Below, piece by piece: positions 7,153 through 14,038 of a stretch of DNA of 14,849 nt; the stretch's first letter is position 1; every line of letters begins with the position of its first letter. A program made the translations under genes and the position numbers. The notes under the pieces were generated by a model that saw only the letters and a list, made by a program, of their open reading frames with translations, did no database searches and was not told the DNA's origin. The stretch covers positions 1-14,849 of the forward strand of contig JAVEEH010000080.1 of NCBI GenBank assembly GCA_030840545.1. The letters are read 5' to 3'. This stretch comes from Frankiaceae bacterium (GTDB taxonomy: Bacteria > Actinomycetota > Actinomycetes > JAFAQI01).

Positions 7153-8726
7153 GCAGGCCCGGCTTCGTGCTCGACGTCGACGAGCGGACCCCGCCGTTGC
7201 TGATGCACTCCGGAGAGTCTTTCCGGCTGCAGGAGTTCCCGCTGGGCAGTCGCATCATCTATCCGCCCGAGTCACTGCCCGGTGTGCCCGACGTCGACGA
7301 GGAGATCGAAAACGCGCTGCTGCACCCCATCGACAGCGAGCCGCTGCCGGACCTGCTGCGGCCGGGGATGCGGCTGACGATCGCCTTCGACGACCTGTCA
7401 CTGCCGTTGCCGCCGATGCGCAAGCCCGACATCCGCCAGCGCATCATCGAGCATGTCCTCGAGCACGCTGCTCGCGCCGGCGTCGACGACGTGCAGCTCA
7501 TCGCCGCCAACGCGCTGCACCGTCGGATGACGGCCGACGAGCTCAAGGCGATCGTCGGCGAACGGGTCTTCCGTTCTTTCTATCCGGACAACCTTGTCAA
7601 CTTCGACGCCGAGGACCGGGCCAACCTCACCCATCTCGGCAAGACCGACAAGGACGAGGACGTCGAGATCTCCAAGCGGGCCGCAGAGTCCGACCTGCTC
7701 GTCTACGTCAACGTCAACCTGGTCGCGATGGACGGCGGTTGGAAGTCGACCGCGATCGGACTCGCGTCCTACAACTCACTGCGGCATCACCACAACAGCC
7801 ACACGATGACGCACTCCCGGTCGTTCATGGATCCGAAGATGTCGCAGCTGCACTCGTCGGCCTGGCGGATGGGCCGGGTGCTCAACGAGCACGTCAAGGT
7901 CTTCCAGATCGAAACCTCGCTCAACAACGACGCGTTCCCGTCGCAGTACGGCTTCCTCACCAAGCGCGAGTGGGAGTGGTCGCTGCGCGACCAGGCCACG
8001 TTCCTCGGCGCCAAGCGGGGCATCGACCTCATGCCGGCCAAGGCGCGACGCAAGCTCTTCCAGTCGATGCAGGCGCCCTACGCCGTGACGGGCATCAGCG
8101 CCGGCGCCGTCGAGCCGGTGCACGACCAGACGCTGCAACGCGTTCACCGCCAGCAGCTCGTCGAGGTCGACGGACAGAGCGACGTGCTCGTGCTCGGGTT
8201 GCCCTATCTCTGCCCCTACAACGTCAACAGCGTGATGAACCCGATCCTGGCCGCCTGCCTGGGACTCGGCTACTTCTTCAACATGTACGTCGGGCACCCC
8301 ATCGTCCGCAAGGGCGGCGCGGTGATCCTCAACCACCCGGTGCCGTGGGAGTTCTCGACGCTGCACCACCCGTCCTACGTCGACTTCTTCGAAGAAGTGC
8401 TGTCGGTTTCGACCGACCCGAAGGTTATCGAGCAGAAGTTCGAGCAGCAGTACGCGACCGACCCCTGGTACGTCCATCTCTACCGGACGTCCTACGCCTA
8501 CCACGGCGTGCACCCGTTCTACATGTGGTACTGGTGCGCGCACGCGCTCGACCACGTCGGTGACGTCATCTGGGTCGGCGGCGACCGGCGGGCGGTCGCG
8601 CGGATGGGCATGCGGTCCGCGTCCACGTTCGCCGACGCGTTGGAGATGGCGAGTGACACCGTCGGTCGTTCGCCGTCGATCACCTACCTGCACTCACCGC
8701 CGCACGCGTTGGCGCACGTGAAGTGA
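7149..8726 (+). CDS. Divergent LarA/DUF2088 lactate racemase-like protein
   Basis: This 525-residue protein resembles the LarA family, whose founding member is a nickel-pincer lactate racemase. The N-terminal DUF2088-like fold is recognisable in TIAFDD (77-82) and IAANALHRRMTADEL (118-132), where H124 matches LarA His108. GGWKS (196-200) supplies K199, matching Lys184 to which the pincer cofactor is attached, and H215 in the RHHHNSH run lies exactly 16 residues later, matching His200. The LarA His174 position is valine or asparagine here (YVNVNLV), and the SDxTRP substrate-binding arginine is missing (DDLSLPLP). The protein is longer than typical LarA (about 420-430 residues). No larB, larC or larE maturation gene is in the window. 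GTG 7149 overlaps the previous stop and has a strong GAGGGGAG site. Membership of the superfamily is likely; lactate as substrate is unlikely. Confidence 0.75.
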   Translation: MSRPGFVLDVDERTPPLLMHSGESFRLQEFPLGSRIIYPPESLPGVPDVDEEIENALLHPIDSEPLPDLLRPGMRLTIAFDDLSLPLPPMRKPDIRQRIIEHVLEHAARAGVDDVQLIAANALHRRMTADELKAIVGERVFRSFYPDNLVNFDAEDRANLTHLGKTDKDEDVEISKRAAESDLLVYVNVNLVAMDGGWKSTAIGLASYNSLRHHHNSHTMTHSRSFMDPKMSQLHSSAWRMGRVLNEHVKVFQIETSLNNDAFPSQYGFLTKREWEWSLRDQATFLGAKRGIDLMPAKARRKLFQSMQAPYAVTGISAGAVEPVHDQTLQRVHRQQLVEVDGQSDVLVLGLPYLCPYNVNSVMNPILAACLGLGYFFNMYVGHPIVRKGGAVILNHPVPWEFSTLHHPSYVDFFEEVLSVSTDPKVIEQKFEQQYATDPWYVHLYRTSYAYHGVHPFYMWYWCAHALDHVGDVIWVGGDRRAVARMGMRSASTFADALEMASDTVGRSPSITYLHSPPHALAHVK

Positions 8727-9631
8727 GCAGCCTGGTCAAGGATGTGCGGCAAGTCGCCCGCGGCTGGCGCTGGTCGCACCGCCCGCTGCCGCCGAAGTCC
8801 GCCGAGCCCCACCACCTGTTCCCCGCGCCGCGGGAGTTCCCGACCGACTGGGCCCGCTCGCGGCCGGCTCGAGCAGCCCGCGAGGCCATCCTCCGCGGCG
8901 GGCTCGGCCCCATCGTCCGGCGCGAGACGACGCTGCGGGTCGAAGGCCACGACGTCTTCGACGCTCTCGACGGGCCGGTCATCTTCGTCGCCAACCACTC
9001 TTCGCACATCGACACCGCGCTGTTGCTCACGACGCTGCCGACCGAGTGGCAACGCCGGGTCGCGGTCGGCGCTGCCGCCGACTACTTCTTCGACGCATGG
9101 TGGCGCGCGGTGGGCTCTGCGCTGGTGTTCTCCACCTTCCCCATCGAGCGCAGTGGAGTCGGTCTCTCCGACACCCCGACCCGGCTGCTCGCCGAGGGCT
9201 GGTCGCTGATCATGTATCCGGAAGGCACCCGCTCCCCCGACGGCTGGGCCCGGCGTTTCCGGCTCGGAGCCGCCTACCTCGCCGCGCACGCCAAGGTGCC
9301 CGTCGTACCCGTGGCACTCGTCGGCTCCTATGCGGCGATGCCACGCGGACGTGGCTGGCCCAAGCCTGGCCGCCCCGAGGTGCACGTCCGTTATGGCCGG
9401 CCGGTGCGGCAGGGGGACGACGAAGACACCCGCGCGTTCGGCGCCAGGATCTCGACCGCGGTGGCCACGCTGCTCGACGAGGATCGGTCGGACTGGTACT
9501 CCGCAACTCGCCGCGCCGCAGTCGGTGCGACACCGTCGCCGAGCGGGCCGGCCGTTGCCGACTGGCGCCGGGTCTGGGCCTCGACCGCGTCGCCGGTGTC
9601 GCGGCGCAGCCGCCCCCGGGCCTGGCGTTGA
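8723..9631 (+). CDS. PlsC-family 1-acyl-glycerol-3-phosphate acyltransferase-like protein
   Basis: This 302-residue acyltransferase would transfer an acyl chain from acyl-CoA or acyl-ACP to a hydroxyl of a lysolipid or related acceptor at the membrane surface. It has the HX4D catalytic motif as NHSSHID (H92, D97), FPIER at 139-143 (acceptor-binding block) and YPEGTRSPDG at 165-174 (block III, E167 and R170). VPVVPVALVGSY at 192-203 corresponds to block IV. There is no clear transmembrane helix, so it is probably peripheral. The last 40 residues are basic and proline/serine-rich and lie outside the conserved fold. GTG 8723 overlaps the LarA-like stop as GTGA. Its acceptor may be a product of the operon rather than ordinary lysophosphatidate. 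Confidence 0.88.
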   Translation: MSSLVKDVRQVARGWRWSHRPLPPKSAEPHHLFPAPREFPTDWARSRPARAAREAILRGGLGPIVRRETTLRVEGHDVFDALDGPVIFVANHSSHIDTALLLTTLPTEWQRRVAVGAAADYFFDAWWRAVGSALVFSTFPIERSGVGLSDTPTRLLAEGWSLIMYPEGTRSPDGWARRFRLGAAYLAAHAKVPVVPVALVGSYAAMPRGRGWPKPGRPEVHVRYGRPVRQGDDEDTRAFGARISTAVATLLDEDRSDWYSATRRAAVGATPSPSGPAVADWRRVWASTASPVSRRSRPRAWR

Positions 9632-10101
9632 CCGAGCGGCCTGCCGGCACCGACGAGGACGGCGGCCACCGACGCTTCGCCGTCGACGCTTTCAACGCAG
9701 CCTGGTCGCTCATCGATGCACCCGAGCGCACCCCGGAGCAGGACCGGCAGATGCTCACGTTGGCCTTCGCCGCGCGATGGCACTGGGGTGAGATCGGGAC
9801 CGTCGAGAACACTGCCGTCTCGGACTGGCAGGTCGCGCACTGCGCGAGCCTGCTCGGTGACGGGCCGCTCGCGCTGTGGTTCGCGCACGCCGCGCTGGAA
9901 CGCGTGCAGGGTCCGGACCAGCCCAGCTGGCTGCGCGCGTCGATGTGCGAGGGCATGGCGCGCGCACACGCCGCGGCGGGCGACCGGGCCGGCTACGAGC
10001 GGTTCGTCGCGCAGGCCCGCGACCTGCTGGCGCAGGTCGACGACGACGAGGACCGGGAGCTGATCGAGAGCCAGCTGGCGACGATCCCGCCACCCGGCTG
10101 A
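9628..10101 (+). CDS. Small helical protein of unknown function, TTG start
   Basis: I do not recognise a named family. The 157-residue product is predicted from its pattern to be almost entirely alpha-helical, with paired helices such as MLTLAFAARWHWGEIG, WQVAHCASLLGDG, LWFAHAALERV and MARAHAAAGDRAGYERFV. This spacing resembles tetratricopeptide-like helical hairpins. It has no signal peptide or membrane segment. The start is inferred as TTG at 9628, which overlaps the PlsC stop as TTGA. The open frame runs on upstream to 9046 inside plsC, but there it is a shadow frame. As the sixth gene of the coupled operon it may be a scaffold or accessory for the enzymes before it. Confidence 0.7.
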   Translation: MTERPAGTDEDGGHRRFAVDAFNAAWSLIDAPERTPEQDRQMLTLAFAARWHWGEIGTVENTAVSDWQVAHCASLLGDGPLALWFAHAALERVQGPDQPSWLRASMCEGMARAHAAAGDRAGYERFVAQARDLLAQVDDDEDRELIESQLATIPPPG

Positions 10102-10113
10102 CCTCCCGAGGAT

Positions 10114-10119
10114 TAGGTT
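10114..10119 (+). promoter_or_regulatory. Putative -10 element for a leaderless aldehyde dehydrogenase transcript
   Basis: TAGGTT, the same hexamer as the -10 of the coxSLM promoter, ends 6 bases before the ATG at 10126. The only purine-rich stretch (GAGGA, 10108-10112) is 13 bases from the ATG, too far for a normal ribosome-binding site. A leaderless transcript starting at the ATG therefore fits better. No clear -35 box is seen. The gene may also be read through from the upstream operon, 24 bases away. Confidence 0.45.
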
Positions 10120-10125
10120 GCTGGC

Positions 10126-11589
10126 ATGGACAAGGCAGCCGAGAAGCGAGTTCTGGACAGCGTCCCGAAGGGCGTGTTCATTGCCGGCGAGTGGCGCGAC
10201 GCGAGCGGCGGCGCGACCTTCGACATCGAGGACCCGGCCACCCAGGAGACGCTCTGCGCGGTCGCCAACGGCACGCCGGCTGACGCGATCGCCGCGCTCG
10301 ACGCGGCCAGCGCCGCGCAGGCGGAGTGGGCGGCGACCCCGCCACGCGACCGCGGTGAGTTCCTGCGTCGCACCTTCCAGCTCATGAACGACCGGGCGGA
10401 CGACCTCGCCCTGCTGATGACGTTGGAGATGGGCAAGCCGCTCGCCGAGGCGAAGGGCGAGGTGACTTACGGCGCGGAGTTCTTCCGCTGGTTCTCCGAA
10501 GAGGCAGTGCGCATCGACGGCCGCTGGTCGATGAACCCGTCCGGCGCCGGCCGGCTGCTGACGATGAAGCAACCCGTGGGCCCATGTCTGCTCATCACTC
10601 CGTGGAACTTCCCCATCGCCATGGGCACCCGCAAGATCGGGCCGGCCGTCGCGGCCGGCTGCACCATGGTCGTCAAACCCGCGCAGCAGACACCGCTGTC
10701 GATGTTGATGCTCGCGCAGATCATGAAGGAAGCCGGCCTGCCTGCCGGCGTACTCAACGTCGTACCGACCACGAAGGCATCTGACGTCACCGGTCCGCTG
10801 TTCGACGACGAGCGGCTGCGCAAGGTGTCGTTCACCGGCTCGACCCCGGTCGGCAAGAAGCTGATGGAGCAAGCGGCCAAGCATGTGCTCCGGGTGTCGA
10901 TGGAGCTGGGTGGCAACGCGCCCTACCTCGTCTTCGCCGACGCGGACCTGGACGCGGCTGTCGAGCAGGCCGTCATCGCCAAGATGCGCAACATCGGCGA
11001 GTCATGCGTCGCGGCCAACCGCTTCCACGTGCACGAGTCCGTCGCGGACGAGTTCGCGGCCCGGCTGGCTCAACGGCTCGGATCGATGAAAGTCGGGCGC
11101 GGCACCGAGGAAGGCGTCCAGGTCGGGCCGCTCATCGACGCCGTCCAACGGTCGAAGGTGGCCGAGCTCGTCGACGACGCGGTCGGCAAGGGGGCCAAGG
11201 TCCTGATCGGCGGCGAGCCGGTCGGCGACCGCGGCTACTTCTACGCGCCCACGGTCCTGGGCGGGATCAGTGACGACGCGACGCTGCTGCGCGAGGAGAT
11301 CTTCGGGCCGGTCGCACCGGTCAAGACCTTCTCGACCGAGGAGGAGGCCGTGCGCGCCGCCAACGCGAGCGAGTTCGGGCTGGTCGCCTACGTGTTCACC
11401 AGCGACATCAAGCGGGCGCTCCGTGTCGTGGAGGCGCTCGAGGTCGGCATGGTCGGGCTCAACCGAGGGCTGGTCAGCAACCCGGCGGCCGAGTTCGGCG
11501 GCGTCAAGGAGTCCGGAGTGGGTCGCGAAGGCGGCCGGGAGGGGATCGACGAGTACCTCTCGACCAAGTACGTCGCCGTCGACCTCTAG
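10126..11589 (+). CDS. NAD(P)-dependent aldehyde dehydrogenase, succinate-semialdehyde dehydrogenase-like
   Basis: This 487-residue protein is a complete aldehyde dehydrogenase that oxidises an aldehyde to the carboxylate with NAD(P). The nucleotide-binding region shows TPWNFP (158-163) and FTGST (236-240), the general base is E260 in MELGGNAP, and the nucleophile is C294 in NIGESCVAANRF. The surrounding sequence and the short N-terminus resemble the GabD/succinate-semialdehyde dehydrogenase group, so that is the nearest annotation. This group is often broad in specificity. It begins 24 bases after the six-gene operon in the same direction, which suggests it could oxidise an aldehyde from that pathway, but the separate -10 hints at independent expression. 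It is followed by a large hairpin. Confidence 0.9.
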   Translation: MDKAAEKRVLDSVPKGVFIAGEWRDASGGATFDIEDPATQETLCAVANGTPADAIAALDAASAAQAEWAATPPRDRGEFLRRTFQLMNDRADDLALLMTLEMGKPLAEAKGEVTYGAEFFRWFSEEAVRIDGRWSMNPSGAGRLLTMKQPVGPCLLITPWNFPIAMGTRKIGPAVAAGCTMVVKPAQQTPLSMLMLAQIMKEAGLPAGVLNVVPTTKASDVTGPLFDDERLRKVSFTGSTPVGKKLMEQAAKHVLRVSMELGGNAPYLVFADADLDAAVEQAVIAKMRNIGESCVAANRFHVHESVADEFAARLAQRLGSMKVGRGTEEGVQVGPLIDAVQRSKVAELVDDAVGKGAKVLIGGEPVGDRGYFYAPTVLGGISDDATLLREEIFGPVAPVKTFSTEEEAVRAANASEFGLVAYVFTSDIKRALRVVEALEVGMVGLNRGLVSNPAAEFGGVKESGVGREGGREGIDEYLSTKYVAVDL

Positions 11590-11609
11590 CCCCACGAGGC
11601 GGTTGCCAC

Positions 11610-11680
11610 CACTTCGGAGGGCTCCCGACCACTTTTCCGCCCGTTTCACGGCGTGTCGTGGTCGGGGCGGCTCCGAAGTG
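11610..11680 (+). terminator. Large inverted repeat after the aldehyde dehydrogenase gene, probable terminator
   Basis: Two 23-base arms (11610-11632 and 11658-11680) pair at 19 of 23 positions. A perfect outer 10-bp block (CACTTCGGAG with CTCCGAAGTG) and a perfect inner 9-bp block (CCCGACCAC with GTGGTCGGG) are separated by a 4-base internal bulge. The loop is 25 bases. It begins 21 bases after the stop codon and has no T-run after it, like many actinobacterial hairpin terminators. A small second stem-loop (TGCCC/GGGCA, 11690-11706) follows. It could instead be a mobile palindromic repeat or an operator. Confidence 0.5.
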
Positions 11681-11762
11681 CAGCGGGTGTGCCCACATGT
11701 CGGGCAATCCGGATGATGTGGATGGGAATCGTGATCACGCCACACCGAGCCCAGGTCCTGCG

Positions 11763-11768
11763 TAACCT
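11763..11768 (+). promoter_or_regulatory. Possible -10 element of the HYNN-repeat protein gene
   Basis: TAACCT fits TANNNT and lies about 30 bases before the ATG at 11799, which would give a leader of about 24 bases containing GGGGG (11790-11794) as a weak ribosome-binding site. No good -35 match is seen. A 10-bp perfect palindrome, CGTGATCACG at 11730-11739, lies just upstream and could be a regulator site. Both calls are tentative. Confidence 0.3.
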
Positions 11769-11798
11769 CGAGGCGACCGACAGCTGATCGGGGGTCCG

Positions 11799-13568
11799 AT
11801 GTCGGAGCAGCAGCGCGTCAGGAAGCGCGGTGGCGAGCCCGGGGAGCGCCCGGTCGCCGACGGCGTTCCTGAGACCGCTGGGGCGACCGCCGCCATCCCG
11901 GTCGCCGGCCTGCTCCGGGCGGAGCCGCAGCTAGGCCCGCCTTCGACCGAACCAACGATCCGCCGGCTGCTGATGGGCGGCCACCGCAAACCTGTCGTGG
12001 CGGAGCAGCCGCACTACAACAACGTCGAGCAGGAAGAGCCCGGAGGCGGCCACTACAACAACCCCGACGAAGCCGAACCCGCCGGCGGGCACTACAACAA
12101 CCCGGACGAAGGCCAAGAGCCCCAGCAACCCGTCTACGCCCAGTACGAAGCCGAACCCGCCGGCGGCCACTACAACAACCCGGACGAAGCCGCGCAGAAG
12201 GTCGACCACTACAACAACGTGGAACTGCCCGCGCAGCCCGCTTCACCACCGGGATGGGCGCGCGCCAGCGCGGGCAACCCGCGTGGCGGCCTGGCACTGG
12301 GCCGGCACCGGGGCAGGAACAGCGAGTACGCAAACACCCCCGCCGGCGCCGCCCGGCCCAACGGCCCCACCCTCTATGCCAACAACCCGAACGCGGCGCC
12401 ATCGCCGCTCGCGCAGTCTGGCCCGGTGCAACCACAGCAGAACGCGCTGGCTGCGCAGCAGCCGGCACTCGTAGCACCGGTCGCCCAGGGCCTGACGCCC
12501 GAAGAGATCCAGCAACGCAACGCGGCGCTGCCCAAGAACGGCCGTCGGGCGCGCAACCAGGCGAAGCTGAAGTCCGAGTACGCCGGCGAGAAAGGCAGCA
12601 AGCGGCACGACATGGGTCAGCGCATCGAGGAGAAGGTCGACTTCATCAAGAAGCTGGCCGGCTGGATCGTTGCCCTGCAGAACCCGGCGCTGACCGATCA
12701 GGAGCTCGCGGCCATCAAGGCCGCGATGCCGGCAGGGGCGACCGCTAAGGCGGTCGCCGGCCTCGACCGGGCCGCATCACTGGAGAAGCTCAAAGAGCGC
12801 TACGCCGACCAGCGCGAGTTCTGCAAGCGGCAGGACATCCCGATCGACGACAAGGACGACCTCGGCAACCTGGACGACCGCAAGGTGGAGTACGACGAAA
12901 CACCCGAACAGCAGGAGCAGTCGCGGATCGAGATCAGCGGCGGCAAGCTGAAGCGCAGCGGCGGCGAGCCAGTCGACACCTCGAAGAGCTCGACGTGGTT
13001 CTCGGGCAACGGCGTCGAGATCTTCGTCGTCGGCCCGAAGGGCGACATCCACATGGCATCGCACAAGATCGGCAAATACCACCACTCGTCGTTGCTGGCA
13101 GGCACCAACGTCTCGATGGGCGGGGAGTTGAAGGTGACCGGCGGCACGATCGACTGGGTGTCGGCCAAGAGCGGCCACTACGCGCCGTCGATGGAGAACC
13201 TCGTGCAGTTCCTGCACTATCTCGAGAAGGATGGCGTGCCGCTGACCTTCACGATCAACGGCGGGTTCGGCGCGATACCGACCGGCGTGACAGCTGAATC
13301 CGTGCTGCACGGCAACGGCGATGCCTACGGCCAGGCGAAGACGAAGGCTCTGTGGGAAGCGTTGGAGGCCGAGTTCGGCATCCAGGTCGTCAACGACGCC
13401 GTGAAGGCGCAGGGGTGGCAGCACGATCGCCTGACCGGCGAGGTCAAGGACCAGCAGCACAAGGACGTGCCGCTGCGTGACGTGCGACGCATGCTCAAGG
13501 CCAAGTTCGGGACGCGGGGTAAGGCCAAGGTCGTGGAGCACGGCGTCAGCCAGCCAACGTTCCAGTGA
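11799..13568 (+). CDS. HYNN tyrosine-repeat protein with IQM-like C-terminal domain
   Basis: I do not know a characterised homologue of the whole 589-residue protein. Residues 1-235 look disordered and rich in Pro, Ala, Gly and Asn. They carry five HYNN motifs (Y73, Y86, Y99, Y125, Y138), a PVYAQYE stretch (Y113, Y116), and YANT and YANN (Y177, Y193). Residues about 235-345 are charged and helical. Residues about 403-483 form a conserved-looking domain with HHSSLLAG (428-435), GGELKVTGG (441-449), SAKSGHYAPS (455-464) and ENLVQFLHYLEKDGV (466-480). From memory these match the HSSFLAG...SGHYRP...ENF..FL..L core of plant IQM calmodulin-binding-like proteins and of related uncharacterised fungal and bacterial proteins. 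There is no signal peptide or membrane segment. Several features recall secreted effectors or toxins, but no secretion gene is nearby. The start ATG has a GGGGG site 4 bases upstream. Confidence 0.85.
   Translation: MSEQQRVRKRGGEPGERPVADGVPETAGATAAIPVAGLLRAEPQLGPPSTEPTIRRLLMGGHRKPVVAEQPHYNNVEQEEPGGGHYNNPDEAEPAGGHYNNPDEGQEPQQPVYAQYEAEPAGGHYNNPDEAAQKVDHYNNVELPAQPASPPGWARASAGNPRGGLALGRHRGRNSEYANTPAGAARPNGPTLYANNPNAAPSPLAQSGPVQPQQNALAAQQPALVAPVAQGLTPEEIQQRNAALPKNGRRARNQAKLKSEYAGEKGSKRHDMGQRIEEKVDFIKKLAGWIVALQNPALTDQELAAIKAAMPAGATAKAVAGLDRAASLEKLKERYADQREFCKRQDIPIDDKDDLGNLDDRKVEYDETPEQQEQSRIEISGGKLKRSGGEPVDTSKSSTWFSGNGVEIFVVGPKGDIHMASHKIGKYHHSSLLAGTNVSMGGELKVTGGTIDWVSAKSGHYAPSMENLVQFLHYLEKDGVPLTFTINGGFGAIPTGVTAESVLHGNGDAYGQAKTKALWEALEAEFGIQVVNDAVKAQGWQHDRLTGEVKDQQHKDVPLRDVRRMLKAKFGTRGKAKVVEHGVSQPTFQ
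12012..12218 (+). repeat. HYNN-motif coding repeats
   Basis: This coding stretch (residues 72-140) holds five HYNN units. Two 43-base copies, 12069-12111 and 12147-12189, differ at one base and lie 78 bases (26 codons) apart; each encodes EAEPAGGHYNNPDE. A third, looser unit (PGGGHYNNPDEA) precedes them. HYNNV units flank the block on both sides. The near-identity at DNA level suggests recent duplication or gene conversion rather than old divergence. Confidence 0.85.
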
Positions 13569-14035
13569 CAACCGACGAGGTCACGTTCACGCTGGCCGAG
13601 TTCCTCGCCACCGGCGACCTGGATCTGCTCGTCGAAGCCCGGGCCGGCCTGGGCGACCTGGACCACTCGGACCGTCAAATCGTCGTCGCGGTGCTCGACG
13701 CCGACGACGACTTGCAGGCCGTCAGCAACCTGCTCATGCACCCGGACCTGATCCCGTCACCGCATCGCGTCGCCCAGGTGCTGCGGGCACTCGCCGGCGA
13801 TTCGCATGACTACAGCACTCTTGCCGCCGCCGTCGGCGCCGCGCGGTTGGCCGACCTACCTGACACGACCACGCCGGAGCGCGAACTGATCGCTCACGCG
13901 CTTCAGACCCTGGCCACCCACGGCGACGGGCTCACCGCTCGCCGAGCCGCCGTCAGCCTCACCTCGTACCGCGCCTCGGGAGGCGAGCCGCCGCTGCTCG
14001 ACCATCTGCCCAACCTCACCGATTGGCAGGATTGA
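13565..14035 (+). CDS. Small acidic helical protein of unknown function, partner of the HYNN-repeat protein
   Basis: I do not recognise a family. The 156-residue product has no cysteine, no signal peptide and no membrane segment. It is rich in Asp, Ala and Leu, with repeated helical stretches such as LAEFLATGDLDLLVEARAGL, RVAQVLRALAG and ELIAHALQTLATHGDG. That pattern could form HEAT-like helical hairpins. The start GTG overlaps the stop of the preceding gene (GTGA), so the two are almost certainly translated together. A large multi-part protein followed by a small coupled acidic protein is a layout seen for toxin/immunity and effector/chaperone pairs. This is inference only; a housekeeping helical adaptor is equally possible. 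Confidence 0.75.
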   Translation: MTTDEVTFTLAEFLATGDLDLLVEARAGLGDLDHSDRQIVVAVLDADDDLQAVSNLLMHPDLIPSPHRVAQVLRALAGDSHDYSTLAAAVGAARLADLPDTTTPERELIAHALQTLATHGDGLTARRAAVSLTSYRASGGEPPLLDHLPNLTDWQD

Positions 14036-14038
14036 GCG

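Noticed and set aside
7149..8726. Genuine lactate racemase (larA)
   Set aside because: His174 and the substrate-binding arginine are not conserved and no maturation genes are visible, so only a superfamily call is justified.
9391..10884. 497-codon minus-strand open frame
   Set aside because: It spans antisense parts of three good plus-strand genes (plsC, the helical protein and the aldehyde dehydrogenase) and shows no recognisable motif.
12012..12218. CRISPR array or intergenic tandem repeat
   Set aside because: The repeats are in frame inside a long coding sequence, of irregular spacing, and encode a conserved HYNN peptide motif.
11799..13568. Proven type III/IV-style EPIYA effector
   Set aside because: There is no exact EPIYA motif and no secretion-system gene in the window. 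The similarity is kept only as a hypothesis.
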